From: CAVRAW01 sp963716135
GTDB lineage: Bacteria; Planctomycetota; Planctomycetia; Pirellulales; JADZDJ01
Length of the DNA: 64,000 bases
Direction of reading: 5' to 3'
Assembly (NCBI GenBank): GCA_963716135.1
Contig: OY970289.1
Coordinates: forward strand, 1,054,001-1,118,000
The first letter of the stretch is position 1, and each line of letters opens with the position of its first letter. The notes under the pieces were generated by a model. It did no database searches, had not been told where the DNA came from, and was given only the letters and a program-made list of their open reading frames with translations. The translations under genes and the position numbers were made by a program. Of the stretch, positions 1 through 9,728 are shown in pieces.

Positions 1-143
1 CTCCTGCCGCGATTTTCCAGATGCGCACCGCTTCGAAGAACGCTGCAGATCGCTGCGCCTAGAATTCGGGCCAATATAAGCAGTCGCCGCGAACGCTCAA
101 ACGGCAAACGTCTGCCGCAAATTGCCGACAAACGCCGATGACG

Positions 144-494
144 CTAGCTGCTACTGCGCGGCTTGACCTGCGCGAAGATTCGCGGCGGCGCCCGATCGAA
201 GTATTTGAACAGCGCCGGGCAGAGCCAGCCTTCCATGTCGTACTGCTGGCTATAGTACCAGTTGCCGCCCGATTCTTCCCGCCGCCAGACAAATTCATGC
301 TGGCTGCCCGGGAAGGGTTGGGCGGAAAAGAAGACGGTGACGCCCGACTCGGCATTGGGAATGCCTTCGACCATTCGATCCAACACCGTATCGGCCCCGG
401 CGACAAACGGCTCCTGCACCAACCCCACGCGCGGATCGTCAAACATCCACACCCCCTCCTGCTTGTACGGATGGATGACGAGGATCGAGTTCAT
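144..494 (-). CDS. DUF6717-like small protein
   Basis: A 116-residue soluble protein beginning MNSILVIHPYKQEGVWMFDD, with conserved-looking blocks VGLVQEPFVAG, GVTVFFSAQPFPG and GNWYYSQQYDMEGWLCPALF. This resembles the DUF6717 family, whose function is not known to me; the assignment is from memory of the N-terminal pattern. I chose the ATG at 494 because the family starts at MNS. An in-frame ATG at 521 would add nine unlike residues. It lies 62 nt downstream of nadB on the same strand, so it may be co-transcribed. No signal peptide or membrane segment is visible. Confidence 0.6.
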   Translation of the reverse strand: MNSILVIHPYKQEGVWMFDDPRVGLVQEPFVAGADTVLDRMVEGIPNAESGVTVFFSAQPFPGSQHEFVWRREESGGNWYYSQQYDMEGWLCPALFKYFDRAPPRIFAQVKPRSSS

Positions 495-556
495 TTTTGA
501 ATGGCCGACCGGTGATGCCATCGCCGGCTTTACAAACTCTTGACGGCGGTCGCCGC

Positions 557-2161
557 CTACTCCGTCCTTTGGAAGGCCAAGTGCCGTTGCCAGTGGTCGT
601 CGTCGGTGTGCGGGAAATCCATCCGCACGTGCACGCCGCGGGTTTCTTCACGCTGTAGCGCCGCCTTGATCATCAGCCGCGACACTTCCAACATGTTTTG
701 CAGCTCCCATCCCACTGGCTCGCTAAACTGCTTCGGCAATACGTAACTGCACCAGCGGTCGATGTCTTCAGTGGCGTCGATCAACCGGGCATGATCGCGC
801 CGCACGCCGCACGCCCGCCACATCAGCGCTTTGAGCGAATTGCGAATGTCGGCCAGATCCAGCGGTTCGCCGCCGTCGCTGTGCGGCGGATTCTCCAGCG
901 GAATTACTTGGAAAGTATCGGGCACGCGCGCCGCCGCCTCCAAAGCGCCTTGGCCTGCGCATACCGTAGACCAGCCCTTCCAGCAAGCTGTTCGATGCCA
1001 ACCGATTGGCGCCATGCAATCCGCTGGAGGTGACTTCGCCGGCGCCCCACAGCCCCGGCAACGTCGTGCGCCCGTCGATATCGACCGTCACGCCGCCGAT
1101 CATGTAGTGCGCGCCGGGCGCACCGGAATTCGATCGCGCGTGATATCCAATCCGAACTCGCCGCAAATCGCCGCCATGCCGGGAAAGCGCGAGCGGACCA
1201 ATTCCGGATCCAAATGGCTCATGTCCAAATACACGTTGGGATGCCGGGTCTTCTCCATCTGCGACACGATGGCCCGGCTCACCACGTCGCGCGGGGCCAA
1301 TTCGCCCCGGTCGTCGTAGTCAGGCATGAACCGATGGCCGGTGCGATCCACGAGCCACCCGCCCGCTCCGCGCATGGCTTCGGTAATGAGATTGCGGCTG
1401 GAGCCGGCGATGTACAGCACGGTGGGGTGAAACTGCATGAACTCCATGTCGCGCAACTCGGCGCCGGCGCGCCAGGCGATGGCCAGCCCGTCGCCGGTGG
1501 CCACATCGGGATTGGTGGTTTCGCGGAACACCTGGCCGCAGCCGCCGGTGCACAGGATGGTTTGCTTGGCCCACACGAGCGTTTTGCCGTGTTCGGCGTT
1601 CCATACCAGCGCGCCGCGGCAGGCGCCTTCGTGCGTCAATAGATCGATGGTGAACGTATCTTGCCAGGTTTGTACGTTGGGCAAATTGGCCGTGTGATCG
1701 ATCACCGCGCGCATCACTTCCTTGCCGGTGGCATCGCCCAGGGCATGCACGATGCGATCGTGGCTGTGGCCGCCTTCGCGGCCGAGTTGCAGTCCGTTGC
1801 CGTCTCCTTGCACGTCGAACTGCGTTCCCCAAGCGATCAATTCGCGAATGCGGTCCGGCGCGTCGCGGACCACCATTTCCACGACTTCGCGATCGCACAA
1901 TTTACCGCCGGCGGTGAGCGTGTCGGCGATGTGATCTTCGAACCGATCTTCCGGATCCAGCACACTGGCGATGCCCCCTTGGGCGTAGGCGCTATTGGAT
2001 TGTTTGAGCGCCTCTTTCGTGACGACCAAAACAGAAAGCTTCGGATCGATGGCATTGGCGGCCCGCAGCCCGGCCAGCCCGCCGCCGATGATCAGCACGT
2101 CGGCAAAGTGATGGGGCACCCGCTTGGGATGGAAGGCGGCAAGATAGCGGGGAGCTTCCAT
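557..2161 (-). CDS. nadB: L-aspartate oxidase (two frameshifts)
   Basis: FAD enzyme oxidising L-aspartate to iminoaspartate, the first step of de novo NAD synthesis; it feeds NadA, encoded near 40 kb here. The dinucleotide motif IIGGGLAGLRAA is at residues 24-35, followed by SNSAYAQGGIA and GREGGHSHDRIVH, typical of NadB and related flavoproteins. The corrected length of about 535 residues is normal. The frame breaks near 1116-1118, where one extra G in a GGG run (plus strand) restores ...PGAHYMIGGV, and near 957-963, after which the helical C-terminal domain continues to the stop at 557. Family identity is certain. Whether the breaks are real or assembly errors is not; the latter is more likely given the pattern across the window. 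Confidence 0.93.
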
Positions 2162-2164
2162 GGT

Positions 2165-2244
2165 AAGGCAGAAGGCAAAAGGCAGAAAGCAGAATTGTGC
2201 TTGATTATATCCATTCTGCCTTCTGCTTTCTGCCTTCTGCCTTA
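2165..2244. repeat. GGCAGAA-type word-tract inverted repeat
   Basis: A purine-rich left arm of degenerate AAGGCAGAAGGC units (2165-2195) faces a matching right arm of TTCTGCCTTCTGC units (2213-2244) across a 17-nt loop, so the region can form a long imperfect hairpin. It fills the gap between the Q/N-rich gene and nadB. The TAA stop of the upstream gene (2242-2244) is the first codon of the arm itself. It may act as a terminator or processing site, but there is no U tract. Confidence 0.7.
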
Positions 2245-5200
2245 TCTTCCGCCCCCCTGATTCACTCCCTGGCTGAACGCCTTGTACTGTTCCATGTACT
2301 CCGGCGGGGGCGAGGTGTGGCGGCCGGTCGACATTCCGCGCTGGGCGTCGCTGGTCAGGTCGTTGCCGGAGCGATCGGTCTGCACGGGGCGCAAACCCAG
2401 GCTGCGCAGCGCATCTTCGGCCTTTTGCCGCGCCTCGTCGTTGGGGTTGGCTTTGGCCGCCGTGCGCAATCGCGCCTCCTGGCGATCGATGAACTGCTGC
2501 GCCTCTTCGCGCGTCCAACCCAAATCTTTAAGCAACTGATCTCCCTCCTTGCCGTTTTTCATTGCCTGCTTCAGATGCTCCAGCGCCAATTCGGTGGCCT
2601 TTTTGGCATACTGCAAATTCGGATCGTCGACCGCGGTGGGCGTGGCCGCCATCGAGCCCTGACCGTTCCAATTCGAGCCCGCCCCCGGTCCGGCGGATTG
2701 ATCGCCCATGTTCTTGGATCGCTGGCCGGGTTTTACCGGATTGTTGCCGGCCTGTTTTCCTTCGGCCGATTGCTGATCGGCCGCCTGCTGCGTGCCCGAC
2801 TGATCGCCGCTTTGCTTGCCGCCGCCGGTCTTCTCGCCGTTTTGATCGCCACGGGATTGATCGCTACCGGGCTTTTTCTCCCGGGCCAGCTTGTCTGCGG
2901 AAGGTTTTTCCTCCGAAGGATTATTTTGATTCGGCGGCTGTTGGCCTGATGCCGTGCCGCCGCTGTCGCCGATCGGTTTCGACGTCGAGCCCTTGCCGGT
3001 TTGGGCGCGCTTATCTCCCGCCTGGCCTGTGGGATGATCGGATTGCTGATCGCTTCCGGCGCTGTTGGATTGCTCTCCCTTGCCCGGCTCGGGCGCCGAA
3101 CCGCGTCCTTCGTCGGCCGCGGTGTGTTGGCCAGCAGTGCCGGTGCCCGATTGATTCGCTCTTTGACCGCCCCCTTTGCCGCCGCCGCCGGAACGTTCAC
3201 TGGCGCCTTGCTTGGCTGCGGCAGTCTTATCGCCATTGCCGCCGCCGGGCGCTTCGGTGGTTTCGGTCTTTCCTTCTTGCTGCTCCGGCCGGTGGCCGGC
3301 GCTTGCGCCTCCGTCTTCTCCTTTGCTATCCGATTCGTGCTTATCGGTGCTGGAAGGATAGGCGTCACCCTTTCGATCTTTCGGTTCTTGCTCCTCGCCC
3401 GGCTTCTTGTCGGCAGGCTTGGGCGGTTGTTTTTGAGCCGATGGGGCGCCGTGCTTGTCAGTATCTCCCTGACCCGAGCCAGCATTTCCTTTGGGGAAAT
3501 CCTCGTGGCCGCCTTGTTCCTTCTCCCCCGGTTTTGAACCGCTCTGCTGCTGGTTCTCCGATTTCTTGTCCGGCATGCTGGCGTCGTTGGCTGCAGAGGC
3601 CGCGCCGGGTTTCGATTCCGGCTGCTTGGCATCCCGTTCACTTTGTGCCGGTAGATGCGGCTTGCCGGCTTCGCCCGGATCGCGCTCTTTGCCCGTGTCG
3701 TTTTGTTGCGACTGGGCGTTTTTGCCAGCCTGCTTATCGTTATCGTTGGTGGCGTTCTTATCCGGCATCTCGCCGCTGGAGGAGGATGAACCTTTGTCGG
3801 AGGGCTTTCCCTCGCCCGGCTTCTGATTCTGATCTGTTTGTTCCCGCGGCTGGCTGCCGGACGATTTTTCCGCGCGATCGTTTTGATTTGGTTGCGCTTG
3901 GTCGGTTCCGCTGCCGCGCTGAGCGTCGGCCTGCTGCTGTTCGCCCGGCGATTGACCGGGACGGGATTGTTGCTTGCTTCCCTTGGATTGTCCGTCGGAA
4001 CTGCTGGCTTCGTTTTGTTGATGCTCTAAGATCCGCTGGACCCCGCTGCCGTCGTCGCTGCCGTCGGAGGGCACAGGCTTATCGTTCTGCGCGAGGCTTG
4101 AATTATTGTCGCCTCGCTGTCCGTCGTTTTTATTTCGCTCCCCGGAGCGATTGGCGGCGGTCGAATTGCTGCCGTCCCCCTGATCGTCCCGTTTGCTTTG
4201 CCGGTTTGCCTGCGATTGCTGACCCGAATTATCTCCGCTGTCTCCCTGTTGGCCCCCTTGCTGCTGCTGTTTGCCGCTTTGGCGACTGTCGGTCGTTTTC
4301 TTCTGTTGGCCCGACTGCTTGCCGCCCGATTGCGATTTGTCGCTACGCTGCCGAACGTTTGAATCCCGATTCTGATCGGTCGACGGCGAACTGGACTGGT
4401 CCTGCGACGATTCGCTCTTGTCCCTTTGCGATTGCTCGTTGTTTTTGGTCCGATCATTCTTCCCCGGCTGCTGGTCGCTCTTGCTGCGCTGTTGGCTCTG
4501 GGAATTCTCGCCGGGTTTCTGATCGGCGTTTTGCTGTTGCTCGTTGCGGGACGGCTGATTTTGATCCGTCGGCTGGTTCTTGTCCGGTGACGGATTCTGA
4601 TTCGTGCGCCGGTCGGCGGCAGACTTATCCGCTCCGCTCTGCTCCTGCTGCGGCGAATTGTTCTGCTGGTTGTTTTGCGAATCGCTTGGCGACGCGCCGG
4701 GCTGGTGCCGCGGATTGATCGGCTCGGCCGCCACGATGCGAATGCGCCGCTCGGGCGTCACCGCTTGATTGCCGTCGGGCGTTTTGTTGTCGATCGCGAC
4801 AGCCTGGTATCGCACCAAGTCTCCCTCGTGCAAACCGAGCTGCGCGGGATCGAATTCGTATTTGCCGACGAAGGCCCCCGCATGCGGCGAATTCTTCAAC
4901 AGTTCGCCGTCGGCCGCATCGATCAAGTCGCCGCGATCGGTTTTAGCCTGGATCGCCACGCTCGCCAGCGCAAAATCGGGATCGATCGCCCGCACTTCCA
5001 GCGTTGCGCAGTCCGTTGAGCGGCACGGCAATTTCCTCTTGCGCCGGCGCCAGGAACGCCACTTCCGGCGCCAGGTCGGGCACGACTTCCACGGTGTGCC
5101 GCACCGGCTGCGGATTTTGCACGTTCTGCTCATTGGTGAACACGAGCTGATAACTGTCGAAAGCCGGCGCCATGCGCGAATTGTTCAGCGCGAGCGGGAA

Positions 5201-6367
5201 GCTGATCGTGGCGTGCTGCCCGTCGACTTTCAGCCCGCGATCCAAGTGGTTGTCGCAATTGAAATCGATCGAGGCGGAGGCAATCGGCTGATTCGCCGCC
5301 GCGTGCAGGGTCACTTGCGTGCCTTCCAGCGCCTTCAAATCGCCGCGACGCTTGATGCTGATCGGCTCCATGCCCGTGTAGGCGGGATACCGATAATCGA
5401 CGCTATCGACGACGATCGTCGGCATCGCCACCGCGGTGATGCGATAGGTATTGCTAACCGCGTCGCCGGCCACGATGCGATACTGCAGATCTTGCTGAAC
5501 GCCCGCCTCGCCTTCCGGCACCGTGGCCGCGAAGCGATATCCATCGGCGGGCACCGTCATTGGAATCGCCCGATCGACCGCCTGCCGATCGGCCGTGGTA
5601 TACAGCAACTTCGCCTGCTCTCCGCTGGGCAATCCAACAATCTCGGCCGACACCTTGAGCGGCTCGCCGCGGAACGCCGTGGCGCTGCCGGGCTGAATAT
5701 CGTTGATGCTCACGCGCACCGGCGCCGCCACGTCGGCCCAGGGGAACATGACGCGCTCGATCGTCAGTAGCGGATTCTTGGGCGACACCACAAAGTACAG
5801 GGCCAGGGCGAGCGCGAGTCCGACGAGCAAATAACCGCGGTGAATCACCTGCGTGCGATCGACTGCCGTTTCGACCGGGCCGTGAACCAATCCCGCCACC
5901 GCTTGCTCTTCCAGCGCGTTGTAGACGATCTGGGGCACATCTTCGCGCTGCCGCCGGAACAACAGAAAGTTGATGAGGCTGTTCTTCAGAGACGGCTTGG
6001 CGCGCTCGATGGTTTGCGCCGCATAGACCGGATTCACTCGCTGCACCAGCGCGGGCAGAATCGTCATCGCAAAATAGCAGACGCTGGCGGTCGCCCCCGC
6101 CGTAAACAACACGAACCGTCCGAACAGCCCCAGGCCGCCGCGCACAATCCAATGATCCAATCCGATCGCCAGCAGAAAAAACACCAGAGCGCCGACGGCC
6201 AGGTTGGTCATTCCCTGCGCGATTTCCACCGCCTTGACCTGCCCGCGCATGCGCCGCAATTGGCCGTCGATAAACTGGTCGTAATCGACGCGTTTCCCGG
6301 CGGCAGATTTGGAGTTGGGCCCCTTTGGCGCGGGGCCGCTTTCGGCGGATGCTATGCCACTGGCCAC
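2242..6367 (-). CDS. Giant membrane protein with Q/N-rich region (DUF4175-like)
   Basis: About 1,375 residues after joining two frames near 5012-5016, where dropping one base links VPLNG to TLEVRAIDPDFALASVAI. The N-terminal third has three hydrophobic segments (around residues 50-70, 80-105 and 170-190) followed by beta-rich domains with conserved-looking blocks (RYPAYTG, AIDPDFALASV). This resembles DUF4175-type planctomycete proteins, but I do not recognise a function. Roughly residues 550-1240 are extreme low complexity (Q, N, S, G, D, K; runs such as SGQQSQANRQSKRDD). A short helical region (LELALEHLKQAMKNGKE, WTREEAQQFIDRQEARL) closes the protein. It probably has a short cytoplasmic part and a large extracytoplasmic disordered part. 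Upstream, 196 nt separate it from the divergent YHS-like gene. Confidence 0.75.
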
Positions 6368-6563
6368 TTGAAATTCCTAAGAAGGGAAAACTCTCTCGCT
6401 CTTGTAGATTATAGACGCTTTCCCAGATTTATTGGTTCCTGCGACGATTCCCCAGGGTTTGCGTACCACGCTGGGCGTATTGACTCCGGTCTTGCCCAGC
6501 CATCCAATAATCGATATAGCCGGGCCGGAAAAGTGCCTCCGCTAACCCAAAGGAGTTTCCGCC

Positions 6564-7037
6564 ATGAAAACTCGAACCGTCTTTGCGTCCGTTCTCCTAG
6601 TGGCCGCAGCAGGAATGATTGCCGGTGGGCTGTTGGCGGCCGATCCCGCGCCCTCCACGCCGCAGCCAAACCTCGAAAATGCCAAATGCCCGGTCTCCGG
6701 CAAACCGGTCAAAGCCGATGATTGGCTGGCCTTCGACGGCGGCAAAGTTTACTTCTGCTGCGAGAATTGCCCGACCGCGTTCAAAAAGGACACGAGCAAG
6801 TATGCCGCCAAGGCGCACTTGCAGATGGTTCAGACGGGCCAACTGAAAGAAGTGGCCTGCCCCTTGACCGGCAAGCCGTTGAATCCATCGACTGCCATCG
6901 ACGTCGGCGGCGTGCAGGTGGCCTTCTGCTGCAACACCTGCAAAGGCAAAGTGCAAAAGGCGTCCGGCGACGATCAGATCAACATGGTCTTCAAGGACGT
7001 ATCGAAGGGGTATAAGCCGGCGGATCAGGTGAAGTAG
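6564..7037 (+). CDS. Exported protein with two YHS/TRASH-like Cys repeats
   Basis: 157 residues with a signal peptide (1-26, hydrophobic core VFASVLLVAAAGMIAGGLL) cleaved near LLAAD. The mature part is two repeats, each CPxxGKP then about 20 residues then FCCxxC: C42 with FCCENC at 64-69, and C99 with FCCNTC at 121-126. These Cys patterns resemble YHS and TRASH metal-binding modules, so I infer a periplasmic copper or other soft-metal binder. A strong ribosome site (AAAGGAG) precedes the ATG. The gene is monocistronic, divergent from the Q/N-rich gene, and ends at a word-tract repeat. A copper ATPase with an N-terminal YHS domain lies at 29.3 kb. Confidence 0.8.
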   Translation: MKTRTVFASVLLVAAAGMIAGGLLAADPAPSTPQPNLENAKCPVSGKPVKADDWLAFDGGKVYFCCENCPTAFKKDTSKYAAKAHLQMVQTGQLKEVACPLTGKPLNPSTAIDVGGVQVAFCCNTCKGKVQKASGDDQINMVFKDVSKGYKPADQVK

Positions 7038-7039
7038 GA

Positions 7040-7125
7040 ACTATGAACAATGAACATTGAACAATGAGCGGCGGCAAGTTTTGCTCCGTTCCTTGCTCAA
7101 TGCTCACAGTTCATCATTTGCTCAA
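7040..7125. repeat. TGAACAATGAGC-type word-tract inverted repeat
   Basis: The left arm (7040-7070) is built of TGAACAATGAACATTGAAC-like units. The right arm (7093-7125) is its imperfect complement (GCTCAATGCTCACAGTTCA). It lies between the convergent YHS-like and CYTH genes, and the CYTH stop codon (7114-7116) falls inside the right arm. Related copies occur at 15102-15200, 17366-17440 and, as one arm only, 63622-63655. Confidence 0.7.
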
Positions 7126-7680
7126 CAGCAGTTCCAAATAGCTGCGGCGCTCGCTGGCACCTAAGCCGAGAGCTGCGGCCAGCGATTGGATGTGCTTTTT
7201 AGCGGCTTGCACTTCGGGGCCATCGGGGGCGCCTTCGGCGGAAAGCTCCAGCTCGACAAACGCGCCCAGGCCGGCCACGTCGTCCAGTGCAACTTCAATC
7301 GTGCAGCCTTCCCATGGAATTTCCAGCAACCGCCGGGTCTTGCGCACCTCGGACACGCTGCGAAAGCCCAACGCATTCAATAACTCTGCATACTGATTTG
7401 CGGCGTCGGGTCCGGTGGCCAACGGCAGCTCAATCTCCCGCCGCGTCTTGGTCGTCGGGTCGATTTTCGGGCCTTTGTAGGTGACAAAATTCGCCTCGCC
7501 CACCTGCCTTAACCGCAGCGCCTCGTCGGTCTGGGCGAAATCGCGCGCCGGATGATTGAAATAGCGATCGATCTGCTCGATGGCGCCGTCGGCTGCATCG
7601 CGCGCCCCAATTCGCGCAGCCGCCGCTGAAGCGCGGGTGCATCCTCCACCGGGAACTTTTGCTCCACCTCAAACTGCATA
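7114..7680 (-). CDS. CYTH-domain protein, CyaB-like (frameshift)
   Basis: About 188 residues after adding one base to a C4 run at 7605-7608. The N-terminus then reads MQFEVEQKFPVEDAPALQRR, carrying the ExExK signature (EVEQK) that defines the CYTH superfamily. Charged tunnel strands follow (RYFNHPARDF, EALRLRQVGEANFVTYKGPK, TKTRREIELPL, RRLLEIPWEGCTIEVALDDV, FVELELS). Members are class IV adenylate cyclases, triphosphatases or thiamine-triphosphatases; the alpha-helical end and overall length favour the CyaB/class IV group, but the substrate cannot be fixed from sequence. It is soluble and divergent from the TlpA-like gene. Confidence 0.85.
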
Positions 7681-7801
7681 TGCAACAAACCCGAAAATAA
7701 AAATTTGTGCTTTTGGCGGCTGACTGCGATATGATTTTAGGGATTGGCTCGTCTACACCAAGTCCCCCGGCATCTCGGGCCGCCGGTTTCAACGGTGCCC
7801 T

Positions 7802-8449
7802 ATGACAGACGCTGACCAATTGGATTCCATCGATCAGCCGCCGCGCAAGCGGTCGGATGCGTGGTGGCTGGCGGCAGCCGCGATCGTATTGGTCGCGATC
7901 ATGGTCAGCAAGCTCCTGTTGCCGGCCAACCTCAACCGAGCGGCCACGGCATATCCGGGCGTCGGGCAACCGCTGGTGCTGTTGGAGCTGCAACCGCTTA
8001 CCGGCACGACCCAAGGCGTCTCGCTCAGCGACATCCACGGCAAAGTCACGCTGATTAATTATTGGGGCCCGTGGTGCGGTTTCTGCATCCAGGAATTTCC
8101 CGATCTGATGCAGTTGTGGGACAAATACCGCGGCAATCCGAACTTCCAGTTTCTTTCCGTTTCCAGCGGGGGTTCATTCAAGGAAGACGTGACCGAGCTG
8201 CGCGGGCAGACGCAGAAATTTCTTATCTCGCGCAGTGCTACTTTTCCCACGTATGTCGATCCGCAAGGCGCCAGCCGTCAAATGCTGATGAGCCTGGTGG
8301 AGATGGACGGCTTCGGCTATCCCACCACGGTTGTGTTGGACGGCAGCGGTATTATTCGGGCCGTCTGGATCGGCTACATTCCCGGCAGCGAGCGCGAAAT
8401 GGAAACGGTCATTTCGAAGCTGCTGGCCGAACAAAACGATAAACGCTAA
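7802..8449 (+). CDS. Membrane-anchored TlpA-like thioredoxin
   Basis: 215 residues with one N-terminal membrane anchor (about 20-40, WWLAAAAIVLVAIMVSKLLL) and a periplasmic thioredoxin fold. The active site is WCGFC (C92, C95) inside NYWGPWCGFCIQEFPDL, and the cis-Pro loop is YPTTVVLD. It belongs to the TlpA/ResA thiol-disulfide group, probably reducing or shuffling disulfides in exported or heme proteins. The last codons (NDKR, stop) come from the ATAAACGATAAA tract that begins at 8435. It is convergent with thiE. Confidence 0.88.
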   Translation: MTDADQLDSIDQPPRKRSDAWWLAAAAIVLVAIMVSKLLLPANLNRAATAYPGVGQPLVLLELQPLTGTTQGVSLSDIHGKVTLINYWGPWCGFCIQEFPDLMQLWDKYRGNPNFQFLSVSSGGSFKEDVTELRGQTQKFLISRSATFPTYVDPQGASRQMLMSLVEMDGFGYPTTVVLDGSGIIRAVWIGYIPGSEREMETVISKLLAEQNDKR

Positions 8450-8516
8450 ACGATAAATGATAAACGGCGGAGAGTGCTCGTCACTTATCGTTTAGCATTT
8501 AGCATTTATCGTTTTA
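8435..8516. repeat. ATAAACGATAAA-type word-tract inverted repeat
   Basis: The left arm (8435-8466) is ACGATAAACGCTAAACGATA and continues as TAAATGATAAACG. The right arm (8480-8516) is its near complement (TTATCGTTTAGCATTTAGCA and on). Only about 13 nt separate the arms. Both convergent neighbours end inside it: the TlpA-like gene at 8447-8449 and thiE at 8492-8494. The same arms flank the four-helix-bundle gene at 16.1-16.5 kb. Confidence 0.78.
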
Positions 8517-9615
8517 AGGAACTCTCGCGCGGCGACGGCCGGATCGTTTGCGTTCAACAGCGCGCTGCTTACCGCCACGCGATCGATGCCGGTTTCCAGC
8601 ACCTGCGCCAAGTTTTCGCGAGTGATTCCCCCGATAGCGAACGCCGGCAAGCGAATTTCCGCCGCCACCGCGCCAACAGCTCCAAGCCGGTGAACTTGTC
8701 GAACGATTTTGTTTCCGATGGAAAGGTCGGACCGACGCCGATGTAATTGGCGCCATCTAACACCGCTTGACGCGCTTGCTGGATCGAATGCGTCGAAACG
8801 CCCACCAGCGCCTTGGGCCCCACAATTCGCCGCGCGTCCTTCACGCTCAGCTCTTCCTGGCCAACGTGCACGCCGTCGGCATGCGCAAGCACGGCCAGAT
8901 CGGCCCGATCGTTCATAATCAGTAGCGTGCCGCTGCCGGCGGTAATTTCGCGCAGGCGGCGCGCTCGGCCGAGCAGTTGTTGATCGGCCAACTGTTTGTC
9001 GCGCAATTGCAGCACGTGCACGCCGGCCGCAACCAAAGCCTCCGCCAATCGGGCAAACGCAACCTCGTCCGCAGCGCCGTCCAACAGCACATACAGCCGC
9101 GCATCGGCCAGGCGCGCCGCGGAATCGGCTGTAATTCCTACTGCCCGTTCCAAGGTGTAGGCGCTATATCGCAGCAGCTCGATCGCAGAGGCCATTTGCG
9201 TATCGATCAGCTTGGTGTACTCCTCCAGGCTCCGCAGCGCTTGCTGCAGTCGTTTGAAACTGGCGGCCGCCACCGCCGCGGCATTGCCGCGAACGGCTTC
9301 GGCTGCGGTCGAAAGTGTCGCCCCCACGTCGGCATCCGACTGCCGCGCCGTCAGCCGATCGGTAGTTTCCAGCTTCGCCAAGGCGGCTGCCAAATCGTGC
9401 CGCAACTGCTTCACAAGGCCCGTCAAATGCCGGTCGTCCAGCACAAACCGCACGTAGTCTTCGATCACGCGCAGCCCTTCGGACGCCCGGTTGGACTGGG
9501 CATCGACGATGCGCAGCACGTCAATTTCCGGCGTGTTGCCGAATGACAGCATCTGGGGTCGGTCCTCTGACGGTTGCGCCATATCTATATGCCTTGGGCC
9601 GGTGATTCCCGTCAT
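8492..9615 (-). CDS. thiE: ThiD2-ThiE fusion, thiamine-phosphate synthase (frameshift)
   Basis: Joins the HMP and thiazole moieties into thiamine monophosphate. The N-terminal part (about residues 30-170, IVDAQSNRASEGLRVIEDYVRFVLDD) is the helical ThiD2-type domain found on some bacterial ThiE proteins. The C-terminal TIM barrel shows QLRDKQL, MNDRADLAVLAHADGVHVGQ and GVGPTFPSETK. The frame breaks at 8667-8669; adding one base gives ...ARVAAEIRLPAFAIGGIT and a normal end ...SSALLNANDPAVAAREFLK. The last codons (TINAKC, stop) come from the word tract. The long start at 9615 is uncertain: the family-like part begins near MLSFGNTPEIDVLRI. No TPP riboswitch is visible upstream. Confidence 0.9.
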
Positions 9616-9654
9616 CTTTGGCGATCTGATCCTAAAGTCAAGGCTGCGTTTACC

Positions 9655-9683
9655 TTGCTGCGGCTGAAATCAGGGGTTAGAAT
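9655..9683 (+). promoter_or_regulatory. Candidate sigma-70 promoter for the TPR gene
   Basis: TTGCTG, a 17-nt spacer and TAGAAT, 46 nt before the ATG at 9729. The -10 matches five of six consensus bases; the -35 is weak. Planctomycete promoter preferences are not well enough known to be sure. Confidence 0.35.
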
Positions 9684-9728
9684 TCCACAGCGAAACGGAG
9701 TGGATTGATCGCTCACGGAGGATGCGCA

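Noticed and set aside
2562..4718. A 718-codon open frame on the plus strand opposite the Q/N-rich region
   Set aside because: It mirrors low-complexity codons (Arg/Pro/Cys-rich translation), with no ribosome site or domain; the minus-strand gene has folded domains on both sides.
9616..9728. TPP riboswitch upstream of thiE
   Set aside because: The conserved TPP-aptamer words (CUGAGA, ACCUGAUCUGG) are not present upstream of thiE.
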